A stretch of 64,000 nt of DNA from Arabidopsis thaliana (taxonomy: Eukaryota > Streptophyta > Magnoliopsida > Brassicales > Brassicaceae): NCBI RefSeq assembly GCF_000001735.4, contig NC_003070.9, positions 20,507,971 to 20,571,970 on the forward strand, written 5' to 3'. Under the pieces are notes generated by a model. It was not told where the DNA came from. It made no database searches and worked only from the letters and a program-made list of their open reading frames with translations. Positions 22,447 through 33,726 of the stretch are shown piece by piece. Numbering within the stretch: position 1 is the stretch's first letter; each line of letters begins with the position of its first letter. The translations under genes and the position numbers were made by a program.

Positions 22447-23798
22447 TCATATGAATTGAAACTGGCATGAATTTGTTGTAGCCATGACAACACTTTTCAA
22501 ATCTTCAACCACCACAAGCCTATCTTCAGAACTAATACCTTTTAGGGAGAAAATAGCTCTCTTCAAACGATTCGTGTTCTTTAGAATGTATTTCGCCACT
22601 TCTATCTCTTCACGTTTCCATTTGTAGCCTTCCCAAATGAATTTCTCAAGATGGTGCAAACATTCAGGAACATTTTTTGGTTGATTCCATTCTCCACTAG
22701 CCTCAACATAGTTCATCCCATCTGTGTCCTGAGACAAACCAACGAACATTCAGAAAAAAACACACACAATCTGTATCTTATTTAGATGATCAAGAAATAT
22801 ATATTGCTTACATCGATGAGCTTGAGGACTTGGAGTTTAGGAGAACTATGGAGCATGAGGGGAAGTAGTTTCCACCATGATGTTTTATTTGTACATATCT
22901 CCAAATATACTAACTGGTTGAAGATGATACCGGTAGGAAACGTAAACACCGATGGTGATAAAGCCAAGGAAAGACGTGTAACTGAAGTAAGAAATACCCG
23001 AAGCTTCTCGTCGATTATCTCAGAGACATCAGTAATATTTACCTCTATCAGCTCCGATACGTTCTCAACCATAAAAGACTCAAAAGCCTTAGACCCTTCA
23101 AGTTTCAAGTATTTCAAAGAAGGAGTATTTATGGTATATCCACAATGTTGTGGTGTACCACTGCCATTATGAATGGCTAGTCTTTGTAAAGATGGCACTG
23201 CAATAGTGAAAGTTTTCACATTACTACTTGAATTTCTACGCATTACCAAATCTTGAAGATTAGGACAGCCAGATAAAAGGTTAATAACTGATTCATCGTC
23301 TTTGAAGTCCACAGCTAGAAGATAAAGGGTTTTAAGGGATTTCAGATAAACCGAAGGAGGGACATCCATAACAACATTAAGGATGAGTTCCAAAGTCTCT
23401 AGTGTTTCACAGTGGTACAAGCTCCTAGGAAATGTGAATGTCCCTCTGTGAAAGTAAACTTCGAGTACCAATTTACGCACATTGCGAGTCATTGCAATTC
23501 CAATCAAGCAACCAATATCCACTGCATTATTACGTCTATCTAAACGAACTTTGAGACTAAAAGTTTGTAGAACCGGAGCCTTATGTGAAAGCAAACACTT
23601 GGTAACATTCTCCAGGTCAAGTCTGCGAAGGAAAGAATCAAACTCGAGTTTGGGCATCATTTTCCAATGAGACTGCCATTGTTTAGACAAAACACTCGTG
23701 GTTATGGCAACTTTCGTAGGAAGTGAGCCCAATATCTGGAGAATCAAAGGTTCAGGTAACTGACTAATCATGTCCGTAACAGCACCTCGATTGTTCAT
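22447..23798 (-). CDS. F-box protein with LRRs and FBD domain (AT1G55030-type)
   Basis: On the minus strand, exon 1 is 23798-22812 and exon 2 is 22728-22447, giving 422 residues. Order: F-box at about 10-50 (MISQLPEPLILQILGSLPTK), degenerate leucine-rich repeats to about 330, then an FBD domain in exon 2 (PECLHHLEKFIWEGYKWKRE and following). Such proteins are predicted substrate receptors of SCF ligases; the family is very large and fast-evolving, and the target is unknown. I chose the ATG at 23798. The in-frame ATG at 23831 lies before a good acceptor (TTTGACAG, 23818) and would fall in a 5'-UTR intron whose donor is at 23911. Using 23831 would add 11 residues. Confidence 0.87.
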
Positions 23799-23817
23799 AC
23801 TTTCACCATCTCTTTTG

Positions 23818-23911
23818 CTGTCAAACGACAAAATGAAACAACAAGGAAAATATGAGTTTGGTTTCAGTTTTGGAGCTTTTACAAAACCCTAAAACATACA
23901 AAGAAACTAAC
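23818..23911 (-). other. Probable 5'-UTR intron of the FBD F-box gene
   Basis: The donor CAATG|GTTAGT is at 23911 and the acceptor TTTGACAG ends at 23818, both on the minus strand. Splicing removes the upstream ATG at 23831 and leaves the ATG at 23798 as first. Confidence 0.55.
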
Positions 23912-24161
23912 CATTGTTTCATTGGAGAAATATGTGTGTTGCTGTTAGATCCTTATCAAACGCAGACGGTGAAGGTTGAATTCAGATGCGGTAGAATACA
24001 TTTGACGGCGGAGCATTAGGGTTTTAGAGGATGACTGTGGCGAGAGATTGATTTTTTTTTTTTTTTAATCTAATGTCGCATCCAAATAATACAGTCTACA
24101 TATACATTTTAGAAAATGAAGTTGCGTCGTGGTAATTAAAACGTTTTAACTTTTAAGTCTT

Positions 24162-24562
24162 GGGGGTGTATTCAATCAAACATTTTACATAAGTGATTTG
24201 TGTTAAAATAACAAATCTTATGTTATTCAATCATGGTCTTTTAAAAGTCTCATGAAATCTAATGTTATTGAACTTGTGATTTTAAAATCTACTTTAAAAT
24301 CTCCTGTTATTGAAAACATTTTAAAGATTGGATTATTAATGACTTTAAGTGATCTAAGTGGATTTTAGTGGATTTTTTTAGTTAAAATACAGAATTTTAA
24401 ATCTCATGGTTTTATGTGGACTTTGAGAGGACTTTATAATAAATAAATCATAACAACTTCCTTAAATTCACAAAAATTCTTCAAATTCATAAAAAAACTC
24501 AAAATAACTTAAATCACTCATAAAAATTTATAATCAATAAAATTCATAACAAATTCTCCCCC
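24162..24562. mobile_element. Possible MITE (about 400 bp, GGGGG...CCCCC ends)
   Basis: It starts GGGGGTGTATTCAATCAAAC and ends with TTCATAACAAATTCTCCCCC. The outer 40 bp are loosely inverted, both arms reaching an AGTGATTT-like core. The interior is built of AAATC/GATTTTA words, many repeated in both orientations. The GGGGGTGT terminus is PIF/Harbinger-like, but I cannot see a perfect three-base target duplication. Alternatively this is simple-sequence drift. Confidence 0.45.
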
Positions 24563-24870
24563 ATTATATAAGGAAAATATAGGAATATGACTAAAATTAT
24601 TGACATACTCTATTATGAAAATTTGTAACCCTCCAAATTTTATGAATATGACAATATTATTGACATACAAGTTACAACTAACAAATTGTTATGAACACGA
24701 AAACAAGACTCCAATATAAATTTTTTAAAACAACACAAAAAGTAGACTCAGGACCGGTGTGTACCAGTCATTACAAAGAAAAGAAAAGCCATGGACAATG
24801 AAACCGAACACTTTCTAACTGACTCTGAACTTTCACAATTCTCAAGCTGCAAGCTTCCATTACCATTCCT
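24563..24870. other. Spacer downstream of the importin-alpha pseudogene
   Basis: AT-rich DNA. No poly(A) remnant is obvious at the 3' end of the importin-alpha copy (that is, no long poly-T on the plus strand). Confidence 0.4.
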
Positions 24871-26405
24871 TCAGCTGAAGTTGAATCCCCCAGAAGGAGC
24901 CGGAGCTTGGTTCACACCGAACTGAAACCCGGCATGTGTCTCGTCAGCTTCTTCTACACCCAATATGTCTCCATAACTTTTACAGCTTTTTCATAGATCT
25001 CACTGTTGTCATGGTCCTGAAGTTCCATCATATTTTCTAGCCCTCCTGCATCATCAATCAGGTACGTGTAATAGTTCATGTCCCCTGTATTACCTAAGTT
25101 CTTCTCTGCCTCTCCCACTTTCAAAATGTTTTCTAATCCTTTAAGGCAGATAATTATGATTTTTGGATCTGCACATAACAAAAGATCGCATAACGGTGTT
25201 ATGCATCCTTGCTCCACAAGGTACTTGACTTGATCATGACAACCTGAAGTTACATTGTAAATTGCCCATGCTGCTTCTTTCTTAATGTCAAATTCAGCAT
25301 ATTGAAGCAGATGAACCAACGGATCAATCAAATTAGCCTCTATTACCATCTGGATCTGTTCTTGTGTTCCTGCAGTGATGTTTGAAATCGTCCAACAAGC
25401 ATCCTTCTTAATATCTTTCTTATAGTTGTGAGTTAGAATGTTGAGAAAACAAGGTAAAGCACCACTGTCGATCACACACTGCGTTTGTAGATCATTTCCA
25501 GTAACTATATTTCCAACAGTGAGAAGCGCAGGAATTAGCACATGTATAGAAGGATGGAGCAGAAGTTCAACGAGTCTTGGTACAACACCAGCCTCGATAA
25601 CAATCTGGATTTTGTCATCGGTTCCTTTAGATAGATACTTGAGAGCCCAACAAGCTTTTTCCAAGACTTGTTCATCAGTAGAATGAATTAATCGTTCAAG
25701 GGCTTGAAACGCTGCGGGATTCGCCTGTCCACCACGACACAAGTTTGACAAAGTCCATGTGACTTCTCTAAGCGTAGACAACTTGGTATGCTAATTAAGC
25801 TGATTGAGAAGCGGAACAAGTGCCCCACATTTAAGAACATATGTACAGAATTGCGGTGAATCACCAGCAATGTTACCTAACGCCCATACAGCTAGTTCAC
25901 GGACATCGTCGCTTGGGGAAGAAGCAAGAAGGTGGACAAAGATCGGAACAGCATTGAGATCTACTACAACCTTTGTATGATTTGAAGTTCCTGATACAAT
26001 GTTTGTTAGAGCCCAAGCTGCCTCATACTGAATCTTAGGGTTATCTTCTTTCTTAAGAAACTCTACAAACCGAGGAACAACACCAGAATCTATCACTTCG
26101 TCGATTAGAGGATCTCTCGCCCTAGATAGAAGGGCCCTGATTTGAGTAGTGTACTTGAGCTGCAAGGCAAGATCATCTGACCAAACCCCAGCGACCATAT
26201 CCGACAAACTCTCCAACTTCGTATCAACCAAACCCGAGAACTCATCAAGAACTTCACGCCTCTTCTTCATCAGACTCTCCTCGCGTTTGATTTTACGAAC
26301 CTCAACCATGCTCTCTTCTCTCCTCCGTCGTCCCTCCTCTGCATCCACCGCAACTTTGTACTGATTCCGGCGGACCTCCGCTTTGGTATTAGGATTCAGC
26401 GACAT
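24871..26405 (-). pseudogene. Importin-alpha pseudogene, intronless, amber stop plus C-terminal frameshift
   Basis: Read on the minus strand from ATG 26405, the frame encodes an importin-beta-binding domain (RRNQYKVAVDAEEGRRRREE, then a KKRR end) and armadillo repeats with the NLS-groove signature (AAWALTNI, AVWALGNIAGDS). At 25793-25791 a TAG interrupts the repeats exactly where relatives have a Glu codon (LNQLN-stop-HTKL). The same frame then continues, with no further stop, through WTLSNLCRG to ETYWV, where it stops at 24956-24954. The conserved acidic tail (EEADETH...GFQFG...GGFNFS) follows in another frame to TGA at 24873-24871, so a net +2/-1 shift separates it. No introns interrupt the 1.5 kb, whereas the plant IMPA genes I know have several. 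Functional importin-alpha carries NLS cargo into the nucleus with importin-beta. This copy cannot make a full protein. Confidence 0.88.
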
Positions 26406-26901
26406 GATTAGAATCCAGGAAAAAAAATTTCGATGAAGGGATTGTTTGGATAATTTGTTACTCGATCAATCCACACAGACACACGCAACAACGCAATGGG
26501 TTGTGTATATATAGATGATGCAGAGAAGAAAAAGGAAACCCTACAAAGAAAATATGACTAATTAAAAAATAGAATTAAGGAAATAAATTGTTTTTTTCTA
26601 ATTAAATTTCTCTTATAATTAAATTACAAGACAAATTACCAATTTTTATTATTATGAAAAATGTAATTTATTATATTAAAAATTTGTTAAACAAAAACTA
26701 AAAGTATGCTTACTAATTACTATAATTTATTTCAACCCTCTGCTTTGCTAACCTGTATAAACCAAAATACAAAAATCGATCCAAACCGTGTTCAATGTCT
26801 TAACCGAACCAAAACCGAACATAACCGAATATAAACCGAAATTGGTCTCTGCCACATCGAGTGTTACTGGGTTTAACAAGCGAAATGACATAAACCCTTT
26901 C
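26406..26901. promoter_or_regulatory. Divergent intergenic region between importin-alpha copy and RanBP2 zinc-finger gene
   Basis: A 0.5-kb spacer serves both directions. On the minus side there is TATATATAGATGATG-like sequence near 26504-26520 and a leader into ATG 26405. On the plus side a run of AACCGAA words (26795-26840) precedes the downstream start. Promoter elements are not certain. Confidence 0.4.
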
Positions 26902-26922
26902 ATGGCTGCTTCTGCAACCTAA
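26902..26922 (+). promoter_or_regulatory. Six-codon uORF resembling the main start (MAASAT-stop)
   Basis: ATG GCT GCT TCT GCA ACC TAA ends two bases before the main ATG at 26925, which also begins ATGGCTGCTTC (MAAS). The 12-base match suggests a local duplication of the start region. If the leader includes it, the main start would be reached by leaky scanning or reinitiation. Confidence 0.7.
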
Positions 26923-26924
26923 AA

Positions 26925-29900
26925 ATGGCTGCTTCAATCTCTCTTCTTCTCATCAAACGCATCTCTCACTTGCACATAAACCCTAAAAGCCACCGACTTT
27001 TTCAACCATTTCTCACTAAATCACTCTCTACTTCTCCACAAAGCAACACTGAATCAACCCATGAACCTAATCACAAACCCTCTTCTCTATCTTCTCGTCT
27101 TAGCTTCGTTTTCGATCAAATCGATGCTATTGAGAAACGTCACTCTGAGAAAGACGAAACCCTTGAGCGTATTCGTGCTTGGCGTCAATCTAAACAGACG
27201 CATCAGTTAAAAACTCCTCCTTCTGCTCCACAACAAGATCCGGATCTTAGAGAAGTCGAATCCGTTGTGTCTAATGATAAATTGGATTCTTGTGTTGTGC
27301 TTGAGCCGATTCAGATTGATTCTGGTGAGTTGAGTAAGGAGAAAGGTGTTATTGAGTTGGTCCATCCATGGCCGGAGTGGATGGAGTTGATGGAGAGATT
27401 GGTGAAGCAGAATTACTTTGATCATAGGAGAGAAAGAGATGATGATGATATGGTGAATAGTTTGGGGATTGATGTGTCTAGTGTTGGATTAGGTGAAGAT
27501 GAGAATGTTGGAGTTGCTTTGTTTCAGGATTTTAGAGCTGTTCAAAATGCTTGTAGCAATTTTGGTAAAGACCGTTTCGATATTCTAAGGTTTGTTTCAG
27601 CTTCTGAAATCCAACAATTTAGAATCTTTGTTGCTCCTATATGATTTGTATAATTCATATGTAAGCTTGATCAAAGCTACAATAGAATGTGATTATGTTT
27701 AGCTTTCATTACTGTGTCTATTGGTTTAAGTCGTTTGCATTTGTTTCTCTTGACATTTGAACATTATATGAATATTTTTCCTCAGGTCATTGTCGAGAAA
27801 TGACATTCAAATCCTAGTCGGTCATGGATGTCCAGCGACTGATAGAAAAGTGGTTTTCTCAGGAAAACTACTGAGGAAGCGTGTTCATCTTGATGAAGGA
27901 GATGTAAGCGTTATTTAAATAAGTTATGCATACGAGAAGACTTTCGTATGAACTTGTGTGGTTCAGTAATTCTAAAATTGATTACTTTCACCTATTTGAT
28001 CATTCATCTTTATGCCTAGCTATCAATGTCATTGCCATATCTCTAGTTTTTGGTTTGCTATGGATCTCTTAAAACTGTGATTTCGATAGGCAGTAGATTG
28101 TGAGATGTTTGACACATATGAGTGAAAAATAATGGATAGTACAAATAGGTGGAAGGAAGGACAGATTAGTAGTCTTTAGGTCATTGGTTGTGTGGGAGCT
28201 TAGGGCTTTGAAATTCGTTGGTTCTTTCTTAGGGTCTGATTCTTTGGTCATTGGTTCTACATTTTGATCGTTGATTCATATTGTGTGGGAGCTTAGGATT
28301 TTGAAATTTCGTTGGTTCTTTCTCAGGGTTTGATTCTTTGGTCATTGGTTCTACATTTTAATCGTTGATTCATATATAGAAGATGATTTCATTACTGTTT
28401 TATGTTTTATGAAGTCTTCTTTGTTAAGCTTACTGTTTACTCCCTCTTGAGAATCCTGGTTAATTTCCTAATTGTTTTACTATCAATAGGTTCTTCAGAT
28501 GATAATATTCATTCATATATCAGGTCTGCAGTTCCTGCAGCTTGAGGAACTCATGCGAAAAGGCATTTTTGTTGACAAACAAAGAGGATGAGGCTCGAAC
28601 CATTGACCTTATGCGCATTTTGTTCACCTATGGTTTTGACCCATTGAATGGAACAGTGGCCAACAAAAGTCTCCTGAAGAAAAAGTCTGTTAAGTCTGTG
28701 GTGCGTAAACTGCTGCATGAGATTGTCAAGTTAAGCGCTGTACCAATAGATCCTAATCTCACTCCACCAGTTATCAAAAGAGCGCCCCCTAAAGTCAAGC
28801 AGCCACCGCCAACTCCTAAACGACGTGTTGGCCGTGATGATGTTGAGATGAAGAAAGGAGATTGGCTATGCCCAAAGTAAGTCACACCTTTGCTCATCTG
28901 ATGACCTCATGGTTTTCTTTATAAGCCTATATCACAGTCTTAGCTTAACCAACTGTAAAATTAGATGCATAGCCTTAGCTTTGAATAGAGGCTTAGAATT
29001 ACAAAGTCATAAATTTGTCCCTGTTCTGCTTGTAATACTAAGAAAGAGTCTTCCGAGTCCAAGGCGTCGATCATAGAATATATCATGGTTTCCACGTGAC
29101 AATGCATATTAGTTATTGATGAAGTTAGGTGAGACATAACTCTTCTTCTACATTTGATCCTTAAGCCATCCAGACCGATTAGTTATTAGCTGTAGATGTG
29201 GTCTAATAAATTTCACATAGAGCATCAGTTTTGGTTGAAGATAAATCCTATAAGCGTTCTCCAGTTAGATTATCAAATTTTGGACTTTGAGGCCTAACAA
29301 ATCATAAATCTTGCAAAGAACATTAATTTCAGCAGAAGCTAGGCACATCTTTTGTCTTATATTCTAAGTTTGGCATTTTTCCTGAGATGTTAATACCACT
29401 TCATTGTTGTTCTTAGGTGCGATTTCATGAACTTTGCAAAGAACACGATTTGCTTACAGTGTGATGCAAAGAGGCCAAAGAGACAGCTCCTTCCAGGAGA
29501 ATGGGAATGCCCTGAGTAAGTTGCTACACTTTTGAGGAAATGTCGAATCTGAGAATAAGGATACTGATTGAAATTTTATGTCATGGAACTGATCATGTTG
29601 CATGTTTTTATGACAGATGCAACTTCTTAAACTATAGAAGAAACATGGCATGTTTTCATTGTGATTGCAAGCGTCCAGCTGATGCTATCCTAGAGAACAA
29701 ACCACAAGAAACTTATCGCTTCACTGAAGCACAAACAGACAGGGTTGTGAAACGGGATGATGTTTCCAATGCATGGAACTTTGATTTTGATGACGATGAA
29801 TCAGACGGAGCAGAAGTTGCTGCTTTTGAATATGCGGATTCCAGTAAAAAGAATGAAAACCTTCTCCGGGAGGGTTTGAGAGATCCTGAAGAAGAATTTG

Positions 29901-30931
29901 GTAATCTTCCTCCAGGAGCCCGAGAAAGTTCTGAGTTTGGCAGAAGCAGAAGACCTGGAGTTGGGTTTGATGATTTTGACGATGAAGATGACATTGATAG
30001 CTATGAAATAGACGAATCTAAAGAGAGAGATGTCCCAGTGGAAGGAGCTCGATCTTCTTTTGCTTCTGACGAGTTCTCAGAGGATGAAAAGTTTCCAGAA
30101 TCAAAGTCTGGTTTTAATGCACACAGAGGAGGAAGTTCAAACTTTCACAACAGTGGAAAGAAGCATGGAAACAGTAAGGGAGGTTTCTCTAGGGATGATG
30201 AGCTCGGTTTTAGTTCAGATGATGAGGTTTCCGCCAATCCCAGGTGGAAGTCAAGCCATGTGGCTTCGACCCAGAGAGGTCCACCTTCGAGAAAACTTAC
30301 TTTTGGGTCAGACGAAGAATTTGGGCTCGATTCTGATATGGAGGATGATAGTCCCAGGTCCGGTTTGAGGCGTGGACAAAGAAACAACGGTGCGAGAGGA
30401 GGGTTCAAGGGAAAACGAAGCTCCTATTCAGCTTCAGAATCTGATGATGACATGGATGATCAAGAGTACAGAGGGTCAAGTTTCTCTGGTAATAGATCGA
30501 GAGGAAGTAGAGGAAGAATGAGAGGTGGAGGACGAGGTGGTTTCAATGATAATTTTGCCTCTGATAGCTACAGGGGATCAAATGGCTCCTCGGCTAATAG
30601 ATCAAGAGGGAGAGGAGGAAGAATAGGAAGCAGAAGGAGTAGTTTTGATAGTGACGATGAAGATTACAGAGGGTCAAGTTCCTCAGCTAGTAGATCAAGA
30701 GGTAACAGAGAAGATAGTGGCGGGGTTGGGGGAAGAATGGGAAGCAGAAGAGGCGGTTTTGATGATGAGTTTGATAGAAAGAGTAGCCGAGGACGCGGTT
30801 CAGGTAGTTTCAGGGGATCTAACAGAGGAGGAAGAGGAGGAGGAGGAGGAGGAAACCGGCATGGGCATAGTGATGGTAAAGACACAGACGTTGGTGATTT
30901 CAGAAACAGTCGAAGAGTTATCGAGAGATAG
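26925..30931 (+). CDS. OZ2: Mitochondrial RanBP2-type zinc-finger RNA-binding protein (OZ2-type)
   Basis: Exons 26925-27589, 27786-27903, 28524-28876, 29417-29515 and 29617-30931 give 849 residues. Residues 1-45 are a basic, acid-free, Ser-rich presequence (LLLIKRISHLHINPKSHRLF), typical of mitochondrial targeting. The middle contains VCSSCSLRNSC near 262. Two C4 RanBP2 fingers follow at about 374-400 (WLCPKCDFMNFAKNTICLQC) and 408-436 (WECPECNFLNYRRNMACFHC), each followed by KRP. The last 410 residues are low complexity: acidic DDE/SSD runs, then RG/RGG and RSRG repeats suited to RNA binding. From memory AT1G55040 is OZ2, needed for splicing of mitochondrial complex I introns; that assignment is knowledge, not seen. 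An in-frame ATG before exon 5 (29540) is intronic. Confidence 0.88.
28190..28376 (+). repeat. 93-bp tandem duplication in intron 2 of the zinc-finger gene
   Basis: GTGTGGGAGCTTAGG at 28190 recurs at 28283. Both units continue with TTTGAAATT...CGTTGGTTCTTTCT and end CGTTGATTCATAT. Identity is high (a few substitutions and one indel), so the duplication is fairly recent and is removed by splicing. Confidence 0.88.
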
Positions 30932-32145
30932 AGATGTAAACTGGTCTCATCAGATATTTACTTTATACTTTTATCCAGTATCCAATTGGCTATAGTGCAT
31001 TAGTTCAGTCATAATATCAATTTCTGTTATTTTACTGTCTCGTGCCTAGACTCATGAGAGTTTTGGAGGTGTAAAACAAATTTATGGATTCGTGAGCTCA
31101 TATGCCTCGACCAAGCTATCTACTATCTAGGGACCGTTTAATCACGTTCGTTTCAAGAACGATTAAATCGATAGATAGATTGATTTAGATGGTCGATAAA
31201 GAACTGAATCAAGAGAAATTAGTACTATCCGAGAAACCAACTTCGCGGTTTGAACTAGTACGTTAATTTTTTCAATTCAAAATTAATTGTTTTCTAATTT
31301 ACTAAAAATCGTTTTTTTAGTAATACAATTTCATCAAAATTAATCTAATTGTAAAAGACAAAATTTAAACAATATCTAAAATTTAATCAAAAGATTGAAG
31401 TTTGACATTTTGGGAGTAATTATAAAAATATTTTGTTTCTTTTTAATCATTTTTTATTGGTTAACTAAAATCATTTTAAATTGGTTAATTAAGATCAGTT
31501 TAATTTGGTTAGTTAAGATCATTTTTATTTTATCTTTTTGGTTAATTAAGATCATTTTAATTGACCAAGAAAACATTGGAAGGTCCAAATGAAGACATGC
31601 TTTAATCGGACGGCTATATAACGCAACGGTTCACCGGAAAAATAGAGATGGTGGAACCGGTTGGGGGTGACAAATTCTTATTAAGTGACAAATTCTTATT
31701 GGTTAGAATAAGAAGGAGTGAATCCAAGAATTGTTCCAAAAAAAATTGATGGATAGATTAATTCTAATATCAGTGGCTAAGTGATCAATTCAGTTCATAC
31801 ACTAATAACAAATGAAGAACTAAAATCTGTATAATTATTGAAAACCCCAATATTAACAATCCTAAGTAAATTCATGATTACCCCTTCGAATTACCTTTTA
31901 AACCAAACAAATAAATCACTCAGGCATAGCAAAACTAACTGTGAGGACATGATAAAAGAATGAATGATCGTACTTATATTAATGAGGAATAATGACAAGA
32001 ATGCAATGCAAAACGTAAATATAGCTATCTTGTGCTTGAGATTAACGTTTAGAAGAAGAGAAAGAGACGCAACGTGAGGTGTGTTTTCAGCTCTTAGCAT
32101 GGATAGAAAGGCTTCTACACCTCTTTTAGGTCTTCATACATGCTA
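30932..32145. other. Spacer after the zinc-finger gene, with a tandem array
   Basis: No gene is seen. At 31456-31566 four loosely conserved units of TTGGTTAATTAAGATCATTTT follow one another (about 23-35 bp period). At 31668-31700, GTGACAAATTCTTATT is repeated directly. The remainder is AT-rich. Confidence 0.55.
31456..31566. repeat. Tandem array of TTGGTTAA/ATCATTTTAA units
   Basis: Units read TTGGTTAACTAAAATCATTT, TTGGTTAATTAAGATCAGTT, TTGGTTAGTTAAGATCATTT and TTGGTTAATTAAGATCATTT. Together they make a chance hydrophobic open frame (31395-31592), which I do not call a gene. Confidence 0.75.
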
Positions 32146-32349
32146 ACCATATATTTGATGATAGTAACCTCTTAAGTACCTTCTATAAAGAATTATACTC
32201 AAAGAAATTTAAGACTTCACCACTCTCTAATCATTAAATGATTTTGATGATTAGAGAGAAGCAATGGAAACTATCATCAAACTATAAGTACTTTGAGTAT
32301 AATTCTTTATAGAAGGTACTTAAGAGGTTACTATCATCAAATATATGGT
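32146..32349. repeat. Perfect 59-bp inverted repeat with a nested hairpin
   Basis: The left arm 32146-32204 (ACCATATATTTGATGATAGT...) is the exact reverse complement of the right arm 32291-32349. The 86-base loop contains a second stem: CTCTCTAATCAT near 32223-32234 pairs with ATGATTAGAGAG near 32248-32259. RNA from either strand would fold into a long, fully paired hairpin. There is no protein frame. Candidates are a young MIRNA-like or siRNA hairpin locus, or a fold-back transposon remnant. I see no clear target-site duplication. Confidence 0.9.
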
Positions 32350-33726
32350 GTGAACAATCGTGTACGTAATCTTATCAAACTGATTACCAAGAGAGTGTGA
32401 AGGCCAGTTTGCTAGTCACCATATCTATCATGTAGGCTTCATCTCGAGGCCTACATCAAACATCTTAAATCGTTAGATACACATTATCATGCTAAGTGTA
32501 AACCGAGTACTTTTTTCAAGTGACCATCAAACCGACGGTAAATAAATAAGAAATCATTTATTTATATAATATTTGCTAGATGCTGAAGTGATCTTGACTT
32601 AGTAAATATATGTTCTATATATATACAACTCTTTTATATTCATTTCAAGTAATCTTTAGAAACTAGATGTTAGCAAAGGATTTGGCAATTAGTACTTTAG
32701 TAGCAGATTTCTAGCTTGTAACATGAATTTTTCTTCCGGTTTGGATGCTTACTTATGTGGGGAAGATATGTCACAGGAACAGGACCGGTCGATCCATGCT
32801 TCATCGTCAATTTCTGTAAATTTCATAAGACCGATCGGTCATGTTCCTTTGACTTCTCTTCTCCACGTCTGTAAGAACCCAAAACGATCATTGACTCCTC
32901 TTATCACTTCAAACCTCTAAACACTTGAAAATAAATTCAGTAATACGAAAACACAGAAAAACCATCTTATTTTTATTGAAAAGCCTGAAAACCGCTTTAT
33001 ATTACATTTGTAAACAACATTCTTCAGGTTTGAGTCCTAATTAATTTTCGGATGATAAAAAAAAAAGACTCAAGATATAAATATAAAAAAAAGTTGAAAA
33101 CCGATAAAAACATGATATATCACTTGGCCCAAATTTTGTTATTTGCAAATGTGTAAATATTTAGTGTATTTTAAAATGATATGATCAAAACTATAGGTCC
33201 ATAAATTATATATCTCAATTTTCCTCCTTTTTATCTTCTTACTTTGATCTCGCTTGAAGACGTGTTGATAACTTTGCATGTACTGAAGAATGAAGATGAT
33301 CACAAACAAAATTTACCCAATAAGAAGTTACTCATGAACAAGATTCAAAACACAGGTGAATTAGTAGTAATGATGATCAAACCAACTACCCATGGGCATA
33401 AATGTGTCTTAAACACTTGTTGGATCAAAAAGAAAAACACTTGTTGGATCAAAGAAGAACCACCTAATTTAGATCGTCAAATCACCACCAAAAAGCGATA
33501 CATCAGATCAAGAACGAGGAGTAATTATCCTATCTTTCTTACTCACAGCATAATTCTAGTTAGCTATCACTAGAATTACAAGAACTTTTTCAGCTACCAT
33601 TATTAAAAAAAAATACGATAATTATTAATTATAGTTAGCTATTACGTATCTATACATAAGTTTTTCAAGACTAATAAATTTCAATCAATAATTTATAGAA
33701 AAATAAAACTTACGTATTCCTTCTTC
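32350..33726. other. Spacer, with a diverged copy of the downstream leader at its end
   Basis: I see no supportable gene. The frames 32723-32920 and 33244-33573 lack recognisable domains. The segment about 33140-33280 resembles 33740-33905, the promoter/leader of the next gene, and is described under findings. Within 33415-33455 the words ACACTTGTTGGATCAAA occur twice in tandem. Confidence 0.5.

Noticed and set aside
29540..29616. Upstream ATG extending exon 5 of the zinc-finger gene
   Set aside because: It lies in the intron before the acceptor TATGACAG; the spliced frame preserves the second zinc finger.
31395..31592. 65-codon hydrophobic open frame
   Set aside because: Produced by the TTGGTTAA/ATCATTTTAA tandem array and AT-rich composition.
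33244..33573. 109-codon open frame (starts MISLEDVL)
   Set aside because: Contains a short tandem duplication, overlaps a copy of the downstream leader and shows no family features.
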